A stretch of 64,000 nt of DNA from Ophiura sarsii (taxonomy: Eukaryota; Echinodermata; Ophiuroidea; Amphilepidida; Ophiuridae). Shown here one piece after another: positions 30,401 to 45,400 of the stretch (the first letter of the stretch is position 1; the number at the start of each line of letters is the position of its first letter). A model generated the notes under the pieces. That model searched no databases. It saw only the letters and a list, made by a program, of their open reading frames with translations, and was not told the origin of the DNA. Where the stretch lies: the NCBI GenBank assembly GCA_035610835.1, contig CM069452.1, forward strand, positions 66,560,919 through 66,624,918. Reading direction: 5' to 3'. The translations under genes and the position numbers were made by a program.

Positions 30401-33400
30401 TGAAATAATACATTCATCTCATTGTTAAAAACCATATTTTAATCATACATCTTGGTTAATATTATGTCAATTTAGGGAATTATGACCAATTTTGGCCATC
30501 ATTCTGGCGGCCATTTTGGATTTAAAGTATGTTATTACAAAGCAAAAATACTGGATAGTAGTTAATAGTGGTCTAATACATACATCCCATTGTTAAAACT
30601 ATATTTTCATCGTACATTCTGGTTGATAGTATCTTATCTTATGGAATTTGACAATTTTTGCAGCCATTTTGGGACCCATTTTGGCAGTCATTTTGGGACC
30701 CATTTTGGCAGCCATTATGTATTTTAAGTATGTCAACAAACCATAAATACTGGATTTGAGTTACTAGTGAAATTGTTAAAAAACATATTTTCATCATACA
30801 TCTTGGTTAATATTATGTCAATTTAGGGAATTTTGACCAATTTTGGCCAGCATTCTGGCGACCATTTTGGATTTAAAGTATGTTACTACAAAGCAAAAAT
30901 ACTGGATAGTAGTTACTAGTGGTCTAATACATACATACATCCTGTTGTTAAAACAATATTTTCATCGTACATTCTGGTTGATAGTATCCTATCTTTAATA
31001 TGGAATTTGACCATTTTGCAGCCATTTTGGGACCCATTTTGGCAGCCATTTTGGATTTACAGTATGTTAACAAAGCAAAAATACTGGTATGAGTTACTTG
31101 TGGTCTAATACAATACATACATTCCGTTGTTAAAACTATATTTTCATCATACATTCTGGTTGTTATATCCTTATAATATATGGAATTTGACAATTTTAGC
31201 AGCCATTTTGGGACTCATTTTGGCAGCCATTTTGGATTTCAAGTATGTTAACAAAGCAAAAATACTAATTATGAGTTACTAATGATATAATAAATACATC
31301 TCATTGTTAAAAACTATATTTCCATCATTCATTTTGCATTCATTTTGATAGTATTATGTCATTTTATGGACTTTTGACCAATATAGGCCATCATTCTGGC
31401 GGCCATTTTGGATTTAAGATTTGTGTACAAAACAAAAATGCCGCATGTGAGCTTCTAGGGGTCTAACACATACATCCCATTGTTAAAACTATACTCTGAT
31501 CATACATGTTGGGCTGATATATGCCAAATGTATGGAATTTTAGCATTTTTGGCAGCCATTTTGGCGGCCATCTTGGATTTAGGTATGTTATCAAAGCAAA
31601 AGTACTCGATATGAGTTCCTAGTGGTCTAATACTTACGTCCCACTATTAAAACTATACTTTCACCATACATTTTGATCCCGATTATGATTGATATAATGT
31701 CATTTTAGGAAATTTGACCTTTTGGTGGCCATCTTTGACGCCATCTTGAATAATCCCGTAGCATACTAAAATCATGCTGGTAACATAGTGAATATGTTTT
31801 AGGACGATGAAGGAAGTAAACAAAAAGTTGTTTGGGGGAGTCCTGGGGGTACACGGTAACCCCCCATATATACCCGGCTATGCAATTTCCCGTAAATTGG
31901 TTCATGTGACTTCAGGTCACGTGATTCGGAAGTGCCGGGTTTCCCCATTTATTTTCTGGAATTAACTCAAAGGGTATTAGGTCCTTGTTATAAAAACAAA
32001 GCACAAAGAAAAACAAATCACCTCGAGGGGAACTGTAGCTACCCGAAGTCGGTTAGTAATATCTGACTTTTTCAACATCCTCAAAATGTGATATTTGAAC
32101 ATGGCAACAGGGTATCAATATGGCAACACTGACTTATTTAAATCGGTTGGTTATTAGACCAGAGATAGGGCAACTCATTCATGAAGTCAGTTTGGGCAAA
32201 AAATGTACCACCTTGGTGTAGGGTTCTGCCAAACTTTGACTTTTTTTGTTGCTGAAATCAGTATAATTAGGAGAATTTCCCCCTAAAATGACCTAAAACA
32301 AGATAGGCTCGTTACCATGGCAACAGAGGGTTGCTGAATTTTTTAATACCATATTTTTAAATAACTACTAAATGTCTTTCACCTCCCAAACTTTAGGCAA
32401 AATCTAAAAATTGTGTGTCCAAAAGTTTGTCAATCTAGAAAAAATTCACTCTTAAATGCTAAATAGTTGTATCATACTGAAATTCCCAAAATGAGTCTAA
32501 CTAAACATCCAATGAAATAATCTAAAAGTATCTATAAAAAAACATGCTTACAGAGCATGTATAGACAAATAACCGAAGGGTATACATACTGCATGCATAT
32601 GACCACCTCCTTGAATATGAAGCTTTCCCACTGTCAATGTAAAGTTGCTTTGAAGCTCATTGCCATCGTCAACCATCGCCACTTCTCCATTGTTAGCAAC
32701 TGTCAGCGAGTCAAAACGATAATGACCTGCTAAAGCGCCCTCTATATTCTGTAACCTGGTCTCTAAGTTGCCAGTTGACGAGAAGAGAAGTCTGCAACCA
32801 GCACCGACAGTCAAATCATGCACGCTGAAGGTACCCCTGGAAAGGTTTTGAAGAAGGTACTATATTGATAAATGTATATGATACACCAATGCATACAGCA
32901 TATTATTGAATCTATACATTCATATACAAATTAATTCAGAAAATGAAGCAGTCAGTACTAATTAGTCAAAACTGAAGGATGTGATGCAAGCCACTTAAAA
33001 GGGCAGAAGAAATTGCCTGCCAAAACTTCTAAAATCTGCTTGTCTTTAAAAATATCAACTTACAATGGTAGGATATTTGCAAGAAACTCTGACATAATCT
33101 AACACAGTAAATACTGTGAGTGCATCTGTGAGGAAAAGAACACATGTCACATACAAGTGAACCAATCTGACACCATGTGTTCAATTATTGTTGGGCCATA
33201 TTTTACATAAATATACGATAATCTTTCCTTTGCCATCATAGTAAAAATCTTTCTGGCATGAAACATTTAGGGTAAATAAACATCTAACAATCACAGTATA
33301 CTATAAGTCATTGCTGCATCACTCTCATACCTCACCAATATGGTAACACCATAGCATGTGATTGTGGGTGGCAGTATTAATGTACCCCCTTCATAGATAT

Positions 33401-36400
33401 GTACATTGATGTTGAATTCTCCATCATCTGGTAGACTGCTCACAAACACTTGACCAGGGCCAACATGTAGAAAACTGTTTGTATGTCCCTGGAAACTATG
33501 CACTTGGAATCTGTTTCAGAAAACGAAAAACAATGTCACGGTTAATTGCTTACAAAAAGGCTACATAATGTGTCATATCTTCTTGGATCTGTTGGATATC
33601 ATATTGAAATTTCGTCTGATATACTGTATGTATATTAATTAAGGTGACGCTTTGCGATTATGCAGGATTTTCGACACTCTAACAGCATTTACGGAACCTC
33701 CATATAAATTAATTGGTCAAATTGGGCTCAATGTGTGCAGAAGGTTCCTATCTTTGCAACTATGATAGTTGTTTGACCCATTTACATACATTTCTCCAGT
33801 TACGGGGGCAAGTTCGATCAAAACTCGTCATGTTGCAAATTGCTGTGATTTGCCACTTTAACTGTGGCAATCCAGAAAACAAATCCACCCTTGCAAACAA
33901 GTGTACCAATGTGCACACATTGAACCCAAATATCGCAAAATTATTTCTATTGGGGTTCCGTAATTTGTTTTACTCTCAAAAACACTTGTAACTGCCTAGC
34001 ATTAAGCCAAGTAATGCTATGTTTCAAAGCTCCCGCGCATGTTTGTTTTTCATAGACATTCATTTCTGAAATGGGTTTTTTCCGTAAATGTTTTTAAATA
34101 GTTTTTTACTCAGAAGACCCAACCCCAGTCAGTGGTTGTAACCTGTTTTTTAGATTTTATATTTAAAAATATTTAAAAAGGAGGACAAAAAAATACATCC
34201 CGCATTAGATTTTGAAACATTCAAGAGCTTTGAGACACATATTTATCTTAACCTTATGTTTTCTCACCTTGTTACATTAGGATGAGCAGCTACATGAGCA
34301 TGGCGATTAATTTGCATATTGGTGACATCAATGGTACCACTGTCATCACCAAGGAGTAACCATGTACGAGATGCATCTTGTGAGAAGTCCTCATAGTCAG
34401 CAATAATTTCAACAGGTGCTTGATGGCCATTATTATCTATCAACAGAGTTGAATTGACAATTCCAGAAAGTGTGTTCTGTGACAATAAAAATACATAAAG
34501 AATAAGAGTCATGCAGAATTTAAACTCAGTGACATCTGGATTGTAAGGGCCGCGATATTAAACCAAAAGAAAAATTGTACAATTATAAAATGTTGGCCAT
34601 TTATTCATCTATAAATTATCTTAATTGTATTTCTTACATTCCGAATAATTTGCTAATGATTTTTTCATATTCCTAACATTACAATTCAACCATTCCACCT
34701 TCATGTTTGACACTAGGCAGTGAATTTGCTCTCATAAAAATTGAGCTGGATTGAGTTCTCCTTGACAAGGAACATTATTCCTGATTGTCTCAGTTTTATC
34801 AATCCACAATGAGATGCCTGTATCATGGCTGAGATGATTTGCATTGTATAATGTGTAGACGAATCTAACTTGACACATTCCCGCACCTCACCGGCAGCCA
34901 TGATGGGGGGGGGGGGGCATCTATCGCAGAGCTCTACCGTGGGCGTGCAGCGTTTATCGCTCCTGATGCGACGCAAGTGCTACGCGCTCGTATACATTCG
35001 GAACAGTGAGCGTCGCAAATCGAAATATAAGCAAACTAAGCTAGTTTATGGATGGATGCCCCCCCCCCCCCCCCCCCCCGTAATGGCGTCGGTGGGCAGG
35101 GGCGGATACAGGATGGTCGCACCCCGGGGTGCTGTGAAAAGACGATCCCCAAAAAATGAAATTGATCAGGTACCATCCAAGCGGTGCGCAGCACCGCCCT
35201 CCGAGCTATGCTCTCTTCTGATCTTATCTTTCCTTTTTTGTCTCCTTTCCTTTTCCCCCTTTCCTTTTTCTTTCTCCCCCTTTTTTTCTTTTTTTATTCT
35301 TCATACCCCGGGGTGCTGCAGCCACCGCAGCACCCGCCCCCCCCCCCCTGGATCCGCCCCTGTCGGTGGGGCATGGGAGTGTGCCAAGTCGGATTCGTCT
35401 GTAATGTCTAAGGTGTGTGTTTCTGAGATGCAAGTCCCTGTTTGTTTCTAAATGGTTTATATAATGTCTTGGACTACCATGATTAGAGAGAGTCTCTAAT
35501 GTGTATGTAATAATTCGGTTTCTCTCCGATCGTTCACAGACCGGTGGATTCGGGTACGCCGATGGAAGACGCACCGTTCATCTTGATTAATTACTGCTGA
35601 TTACTGCTGATTATTAAAAACATAATTAAAGTACTTATTTTGATTTAACGATGATTATAGATGGTTCCATGTTGATCTAGAAGACTTTAAATTAATGTTG
35701 ATTCCATGATCGAGAAGATTGGTTGCGTGATTGCCGCAGATTACGTAAGATTATTCAACACAATTACGACGATAAATCACTAATTATAAGTCATTTTAAT
35801 CACCCTCCAATTAATGCCATACTTTCAGTGAGGGCGCGCTAACATGACCTTTATGTTCATGCCAGCAGGGACGGGACTACAATATTGAAACACAGTTTTA
35901 TCACATGTACATAGGCTGTGTGGGTTTGGCATAGCACTTAGACTATGCCATATATTCAGTGTCTGACATTCTTTTTTACTCATACCATTTATTCAGTGTC
36001 TGACCCGTTGTCTAATATTTTGCATGAAGCCGCGCCAATGAGTGAATTCCTAATGTTCCTAATGAGGGCAGTATTGTCTATGTTCTGTAATTCTATCGCT
36101 ATTGCTATTGATATGATATGATCAACAGAGGGCTCCCTTTAGTCCACTAGTAATACAGTGATTGCTCCCGCACAGTGACCGACACGCACCGACTGACGAA
36201 CTGACGAACTCCAGGTAAGGCTTGGGAAGGTTGGTAAGGATGGAAAGCTAGGGTACGTTTGGGCGGGTAGTACGATAGGTAATCTAGGTAAGGCTTGGGA
36301 AGGTTGGTAGGGATGGGAAGCTATAAGGTACGTTTGGGAAGGTAGTACGATTGGTAATCTAGGTAGTATGGATGGTACGCTTGGTATTGATATTCATATA

Positions 36401-39400
36401 TTGATTAATATAGTATGCAAATTGCATTGCATATGAATAATATATGAATAATATATGAATAATGAATTTGAAAATGGCGTATATCATTTGCATCAATATG
36501 TGTTACTTATATCGCACAGTTACCAATGTATGACTCTAACGGTGACAAGTAGGAGCGCCCTCACTTATACTACTGTATGATGTTGTTAATGGTAACAAGC
36601 AAGGGCGCCCTACATGTACACTCACTTCTAGGTACTGCATTTATATAGGACTAATGAATACGCTGATAAATATTCAGAAAATGGGATAGATCGAATTTAA
36701 AATAGAGAAAAAGAAGAAAGAGAAAAAGAAAAGAAAAAAATCGGACTACAGAGTAGTCTACATAGCACTCAATAAATCACCAGCCTTTTCCTAGAGTAAC
36801 AAATCTGCTTTCAAAGGCTCATAATTTTCCCATCCTTCACTAGCCAACTCACCTTAAGGTAAATGGTACCAGCACTACCTATGCCATATGTAGCTGTTCC
36901 GCCATATGCCTGCAACTGTCCTTCCCACCATTCTTTGCCCTTGTAATATAGAGCTAATCTTCCACCAGCTCCACCACCACCATTAGAACCCCCAGACCCA
37001 CCACAGATCTATCGGGTGAAGTAGTGAACATAACTTCATGAATATTTATCAATTATCATTTTGTAGATATCAACATTATTTTCAGATATCAGCATCAATT
37101 TCAGATAGCAACAAGATATTACACCCAGAATATCTTAACATCAAACAATGGTCAGTTAGATGCCTTTTACATAGATTCCTTCTACAATTACTATCTGTAT
37201 GTTCTTTTTTCCTATTTTGAATTGAACTATGTAATTGCTTGATGCTTTCGTTGCTACCTGCAAATTTCATAATTTTGAAATAGAACAATGTTGGTGTACT
37301 GGAGTGCAAGACAAATGTAACAGCCACATTTATGTATTCTAAAGGTAGGAATCTTTTGCACATTTCGAGTAACAACAAAATAACTAATTGCTTCAATTTG
37401 ACATTCTTTGTTTCAACTGATTTCTGAATTCTCCTTTTGCGTTACCTGTATGGTTCCTGATCCCTCAATGTCAGATGTTGTTATCCACACAGATCCTCCA
37501 CTACTCCCACCTTTACCAGAGCTTCCAGGCATACCATTAGCCTGAATACTCCCCTCTACCGTTAGTAGATCTATTACATTGAGTCGTAAGACACCGCCAC
37601 CTACATTTAATAAGAACACAAAATTTAGATCTGCTTTAAAAGAAAAAGGTCACAATTTAAACTACTTAAGATGATGCTTTGCGGTTACAGGATTTTCGAC
37701 ACTTAAACAGCATTTACGGAACCCCAAATAAATTAATTTGTCAAATTTGGGCTCAATGTGTGCAGAAGGTTCCTGTCTTTGCAACTATGCTAGTTGCTTG
37801 ACCCATTTACATACACTTTTCTAGTTACGGGGGCAAGTTTGGTCAAAACTCATGTCGCAAATTACTGTGGTTTGCCACTTTAACTGTCGCAATCCAGAAA
37901 ACAAATGCACCATTGCAAACAAAAGTACCAATGTGCACAAATTGAACCCAAATTTTGCAAAATTATTACTATTGGGGTTCCGTAATTGCTGTTTTTACTG
38001 TCAAAAACACCTGTAACCGCCTAGCATCACCAAAGCCACCAAGAAGCACTTACACGTTGAGGTTTTGTCATTACAAACACTTGCAAAAATGTCTTTGCAG
38101 TTCTTTGGCAAACATCAAAATAAATGAACTATAATGACGTTACATGTATATTGATGATGAAATCTGTACTAAGATATAAAAATAAACTGCATTGTGGTAA
38201 ACTAGATTACCTAGCAAAAATCTCAATGCAGGTACATTTAACAATGTCAGTCAAATTATTATTCAAACATAAGATGCAGATCCATAATCCAAAACAAAAC
38301 CTTCAAAAATTAAATAAATGAGAAATCTTACCAGGTACACCAGTACTGCCTGTACCGCTTCCAAAAAAGACTGGTTGATTGTAAGATCCATATGATGACC
38401 CTACAGAGATGTCTACATGTGGTACAAACAAGAAAAAGGAATATATAAAAACAATAAAGTTATGAGGCAACAGTAATATATAAAACAGTTCTTACTGCAA
38501 TGGTAATCATACCAGGCTAGCTCAACTTTTCAAAAGAAAACTAGATGCTCAAAGACTATACATGTAAACATTCCTGACAAGGTATAGCCATAGAGTAATT
38601 TATTGTAATAAATATTTAGACACATGTAAGCCCCTACTTTTTGTATATGCAATTTTTACTTTACCCCCTCCCCCTCCCCAAGTCAATGAACCATTACTTG
38701 ATACAAACATTTCAAATGTCACAGGGCAGATAAGCAAAATACTGCTTTCAATGCCAATTCAAAGCGCACAAAATAGCTGTCAAAAGCTGCTGTCATCACA
38801 GACATCAAATGAAGCCTTACCTGCTGCAAGTCCTTTACCACCAATCCCACCATGTCCAGCACCAGACCTGGCAAGGTTTGAACCAGGGCCTTCTAGATAT
38901 CCCTTGCCATTAAGGGTTATCAATCCTGCAGAATCAATGACTAATGACTCGGCTTGTAAGTCTAATGCTGTAGCGGTCATGATGCCACCGCCTTCAATTG
39001 TTACTTGACCTGACCTTTGGCCTTCTCCTTCTCTTCTGACCTAATAAATATGAATAAATTGAGTACAACGTTGATAATTATATGATTTTACTTGTCAGTT
39101 TTATAACTCATCTGTTCCACTTATCTCATAAACATCTTAAATAGTAACTTGGTATCAGTACTATCAGTACTACACATGTAGTTGCCACATACATTTTCAG
39201 TGATTCAATCCAGTGAAATAGAATGTTATCAATTATTATAGCTCGTATGCTAATTAGAAAATGATTTCAAAATAAAATCGGCCCCACAAAATATGATACA
39301 TCTTTTGTGGCCAAATATTGCAATTTTCAATTGTAGATTTATCATTGAAGTGGTGTAAGATAATAATTGTATACATAATATCATCCTTTTCTTACCAAAA

Positions 39401-42400
39401 CATGCCACATATCATCCTCTATTCCATAGTGACTCTTAAACACAAGATGGCCACCATCTTGGACTGTGATACCAAGAAACTCTAGTTGACGATGACTAGG
39501 CAATTGCAAGGTTAATGTGCCACCTACAGATATTAGAGAGATACAACATTATGAAAGCAACACATAGAAATGATACAAAGATGATCATCATAAACATTGT
39601 AACTTGATACAGGATAGTGTTGGTACAACTGAATGAACACATTCATCAGTCACAGTGAATTCATAGGCTTCTAATAAAGTACAGGTGTGCTCTAGCAATC
39701 AACCCCTGTTATAAGCCTTGTGTGCAAGGTGCTATTCCTCTTAGCTCAATGTGAACACATCAGACACAACAGTGCATACAGTATGTCCTATTGCAAGCTG
39801 GAGTATACACAGACAGGTGGAATTTCTTTATACGCAGAATAGCAATGTAAAACAAATATGAGTGAATTGGCAAGTGGACTGATGTGCAGTCCGGAGGTTT
39901 TACAAAATTAATATGGAAGTATGTTATCTAACATAACCAATCGCAGCGCGTGTAATAAAATCAGAGACGAAATCGATAGGTTTCCCAGAACTTTTTAACG
40001 GATAATCCCGCTGGTGAAAATATTATGTCCGTCATCCAAAATGTAGAAAAGACGGTTATTTACACGGTAGTATGTACCAATTCTAATAACTACCTCTCAT
40101 TTCAAATAGAAACCAGCGAAAAGATCAGCAGTATCTACCATGGAAATCTCCCATAGAAATTGTGTGGACTCAAAATGTACGACCGCTTGACTTAATGTGT
40201 GACGCATCAATAAATCTCTGCACAGACTTTAGTCAAGTGCATATCGGGGTTTTTTTGTAAATTCAATCCGAGTGGGAAACAACTGATTGGTAAAAGAGTG
40301 GTATCGTCCTTATTTGGAAAACCTCCGGACCGGTGTGATTGCTACGGTTCTGTTGATCAAGATAATTTTTGATGGGAACACTCACATGGCTAAATCTGAC
40401 AACACACTGCACATGTCATCCTCATGCCACTGCACCAGCAAATTAAAGGGCATAACAGTGATGCAGGCAGTATGTGTGATGTACTCTTGCACTTACATCT
40501 TTGGGGCAGAGGAAGGATAAAACCTACCCACCCCTATCATTATGTTCCCGTCCCTTAACACTTTTTGACCGGTGATTTTAAAATTGCGACGGTAATAAAT
40601 CATCTAATATATTGTCAACCGCTGAATACGTGACCCATTTTCAGGGTTATAAAGGTTAGTTTATGCCCTTGAGGCATAATTATGTTAATTGCAGTCTTTT
40701 AATTGGACCACATAGTGGGAAATAGACACATCCTTAGATGATTTATTACCGGCGAAATGTCAAATCACCGGTCCAAAAGGGTTAAGGGAGTGGGAACATT
40801 AAGACTTCTAGGGGAGTGTGAGGCCAACAAAAGCAGTTTTAATGCCTTATCAAGACAGTTGTCTGTTTACCTGTGCCAACAAGAAGATGAGCATTGGAAC
40901 CAATCAGAGTGCCCCATAGAGTCACATGACTGCTGATCACCATGCTACTGGGACAGGCACTGCGTAATTCTGTCCAATCAAATGATTGCCTGAATTCCAC
41001 TGTCGCTGTGGGTAGTATGAATGAAGCACCTTCATAGATGTATGGTGCCCAGGTTATATTCAAACGTTTGTATGGCGAAACCTTTGCAATAAAAAAAGTA
41101 AAATGAATCGGTAACACTTATAACACTAAACATAATAATTTTCAAACTTCTGACCCCAATGGTCTAAAAACCAATGTCATTATACTGATTTAATTGTGGT
41201 GTGCTTTATCTAACACAGGTTGACAATTATTGACAGTGATGTGGGGTATAGTGCTGCCATCATCCATCCTCCATTTTAGGTGGTTGCTAGTTGGTAAAAT
41301 GGATCACATTTGCAGAGCAGAAACCATGGGCTGATCAATATGGTCGATAGTAACAAAAATACTAAGAATTAAAATACAGTGGTGAACATTGATTGTCTCC
41401 CTTACCCCATTCATATCCAATACATGGTGAGGTGCAACATGCAAATATCCTGTATCATCACCTATAATGTCCAAGGAGTGGACTATGGTTCGATTCCTGG
41501 CAAAAGTCAGTTGTGCACCACCATAGAGCTCAATCAGCGTGAATTCATATTCAAAGTTTTCTTGTGGTGGCAGCAAATAAGCAATGGCACCTGAAAAATA
41601 ACATAACAATCAATTTTAAAAATTAAATCAGAATTTTATACTAAATAAGAGCATAATAACATTTGTTAACACTTTGTAGTCAAGTAAGTACAGTTCCTTT
41701 GGTAAGGTTCCAAACTCTGCTGCTTGTGTGTGTGTGATATATTTTGAGACCATTTAGTAATTTTATTTTGCTCTTTAGAACAACTGAGCAACCTTGAAAA
41801 AATGCTACTTGTCCAAGTTTTCCACATACACTCTCTTAAAAGAGATAAATACTAATCAATTTTAACATATTTTCATACCTGTTGAAATGTAGTTGTAATA
41901 ATCTTCTTCAGTAGCTCTGTCATTGCTTGGTATAGTCACCTAGAAAACAATGATCATTGGAAGATTGAACTGAAGTAATCTACAGAGCGTGTAACATAAT
42001 AAAGGACAAGATTAAACAGTTCTTGTACAGGTTTTTTTTAATTTTTAATTTTTTTTTTACCATTCATTTGTTTTAATGAAATTTGTTCTTTCTTTTCTAT
42101 TTTCATTTTTTTTTCTTTTTTCAAGGTATCATTTATATGTTAAAACTGTGTATTACTTGTTGAGAGAGAAATAAGACAAATTAATGCATGCGCGCTTAAA
42201 TTTTGATGCGTATAATGCACGAGCCCCGCAGGGGCGAGTGCATTATACGCATCAACATTCAGCGCAAGTGCATTGCAAAAAGTAATACACAGATTTTAAC
42301 CTAATTAGTATATGACTATGAAAAGCCACAACTGTTAATATTTTTATAGAATAATTGTCACTTAAATGTCGAAAAAATACTATCATTATAAGTGCATTCA

Positions 42401-45400
42401 TCTCAAAAGAAAATGTATTAATCCTACACGAGGGTGAACGCGTTCGAAAGCACTGCACGTTGTACGTGGAATGACATTATATATTAATACACTCCGCGTA
42501 TTTTGTAACATCTTTTGTGATTGGCTACGTGGTTCAATTATGGTCTAACGGATTCAATTCGTGGTCCAACGGATTCACTCTCGCTCCACAATACAAAGGT
42601 TGTGGGTTCGAGCCCCGTCGGTGCCAGCGTGTTGTGTCCTTGGGCAAGGCACTTTACCGCACTTGCCACGCTTCACCCAGGTGTATAATTGGGTACCGGC
42701 ATTAATTCATGTTGGGAAGTAAAACAGACTCGCTGTGCGGGAGGAGTGGCGAACCCCCACAGCCAAAAAGTACACGGGGGAGTCTGGCCCGAACGCTAAT
42801 GAAAGAGAGATGGGCACTCCGCGCGCGAGCTTAAGAAGCTCGGCGCGAGTCTTTTACTTACTTTAAATACTAAGTATTAGTTTGAACTTTTTAAAGACCA
42901 ATTGTTTGGGAAAACTTGATCAAATTGAAGGCATTTTGGAATTTTAAAATATCACTATGATATCGAGAAAGAACAAATATTTCAATGGTTACCTGTGGAC
43001 TCTGGCATTTATTATCAACTCGAAGGATCTTAGTGACTGGTGTTTGGCCATCCATGTATGCTACCCCTGGTCCTCCAGGCTCTGCATTGCTATTCTCTAC
43101 AGCACCACCTTAAAAGCAAACAAATTAAAAAACAGAACAACAAAATATAAAATTATACTTAATATTAACACTATGTGCTACACATTCTGCTAGTGGTATG
43201 AATGATTTGTACTTACAATGCACGTCAAAATTGTTGGAACACTTTGAATAGCGAGGTGCAAATGAGACTCACACTGGTACACTTTTAGATAATACCCTTT
43301 GTAACTAATAAGGATTACATATAATAAATACCAACCTTTTGCTTCCATATGTCCACTTTTGAAATTTCCATTTGTGTAATACACAGACATTCTGCCTCCT
43401 GCTCCACCACCACCATAACCTTTCCCTCGGCCTCCATTACTATAAATGTAGCCAACTCCTAGGAACTCAACACATTTTACCCATAATGCACCACCACTTC
43501 CTCCACCAGCATTGCTTCCCTGTATTAAAAGATTGACACATTTATAAACAGTATGTTGTAGAACTTATTACTTTCTCAATATGCTCCCATGAAATGCAAA
43601 GAAGAGGAGCCACTAAACACCAAGAACCAACCAGTCCCTATTTGTTTTTCCTCTTTTGCATGTTGAGGGTAGTTTATATTAGAAAAGAAAGTTCTATCGG
43701 GTAGGACTATCCCCTGTTTGACCACGTGACGACGGGTTGGCAGCTATTCAAGCATCAGGTCATGGCGAGGACAGAATAAGAAAAGACCTCACCAAGATCC
43801 TACACTCACTTGGCCTAAAAATCACTGTCTTAACAAATCTTAAACAAATCACATTTTTGGATAATCAACCTTGACCTATGTTCGGGCTTGCACAAACCAT
43901 ACCGAAACCAAATGACGTCCCACTAAACATTAACGCAGAATCGAACCACCCTCCCAGCATCCTCAAACATATACCCCAGACCATAGAGAAAAGGTTATCG
44001 TCGCTGTCCTCAGATGAGAACGTTTTCATGACAGCATCCCCACGTACAATAAAGCCCTTCGCTCCACTGGTTACTAAGATTGTAAAATATCATATTCCAA
44101 AAGAACAGGCCGGCCAGCAGAATAAGGAAAACACACGTGCCAGAAAGAGAAAAGTGACATGGTTCAATCAACCCTTGAGCAAAAACATAAAAACCAATGT
44201 CAGTAAAACATTTCTGCAATTAATTGACAAGCACTTCCCAAGTGGGCACGCTCTTCATCAAATTTTTAACAGAAACACGATCAAAGTGAAAGCCAAAGCT
44301 ATAATCAATGCGCACAGTTCCCGCACCATCAAAAACACCAAGCGCAAGAACACTCCAAAGACATGCAACTGTAGAAAAAAAGGACAAATGCCCTCTACTC
44401 GGGAACAGCCTTGTCAAATCGATTATCTATAAGGCTACCGTGTCACCAATCAATGACACACAAAAAAGTGTACATCGGCCTGTCGGGTGGACAATTCAAA
44501 TCAAGGTACTACAACCACACCAAATCTTCCAGAAAAGAAAAATACGCAAAAGACACTGAACTTTCCAAATGTGTATGGTCATTAAAGAATAACAATCAAG
44601 ATTTCAATATACAATGGGAAATCTTTAGAACATCTACACAAGCATGCGTCAATCTGGTATATATATCCTTTGTCCAGAGGAAAAGTCTAGATATTGCAAA
44701 TGAAAGGCAAATCGATCAATAAGAGATCAGAGCTAAGATCAACCTGTCGCCATAGACCAAAACCGCCCACCCGAGTGAAGATGAATGATAAAAACAAATA
44801 GTAATACAAATGTTGTCAGTTGGCCGATGATCGCCTTTTAATAGTAAAAGACAGGCGTGAAACCCAGGGTACCACTCTATGATGCTATAATTGTATAAAC
44901 CTCAATTATATTATTCACACTACTCCGGTATTGAGCACTTTTGCTGCTGTTTATATAACTTTTTACAGTGTAAATTATTGCTCCCTATCGGTTGAGCACT
45001 CTTTATGCAAACAGCCGTGTTATACAAGCCACTACAGCCATGGAACCGTTCAACTTTAATTACTCAGGGAAAAACATCTCCATCCCACATGCACCGTGAG
45101 TACGTAAAACGACTGATGGAAAAAGTCGAAAGCGTAATAAAGCGATGCGGTGGCGTGCTTTATTCTTTCTGAACCGCGAAAGCGATGACAGCGACACCAG
45201 CACCAGTGATGATGATGAAGATCATAATGAAAGCTATGGATTTAAATCGAAGAAAGCACCACCTCAAATTGACGAAATGGTAACCTTTGAAAAGGATTTG
45301 ATAGCAATGGTAGAGAATCTGGAACTCAGGCAAGTCAATAGTAAATTCCAATCCAGTCTTAACAAAGAACAATCAACTCATCTGACAAAGTGTTTATAGA

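Noticed and set aside
28355..32455. A CRISPR-like array or satellite in the AAAATGGC-rich repeats.
   Set aside because: Units are long, diverged and inverted between two arms; they belong to a foldback element in an animal intron.
34870..35451. A 193-codon plus-strand frame.
   Set aside because: It runs through poly-G, poly-C and two nested mobile elements and reads as low-complexity proline and phenylalanine runs.
42522..42640. A tRNA gene suggested by A and B boxes.
   Set aside because: No cloverleaf can be drawn, and the sequence continues into a typical SINE body.
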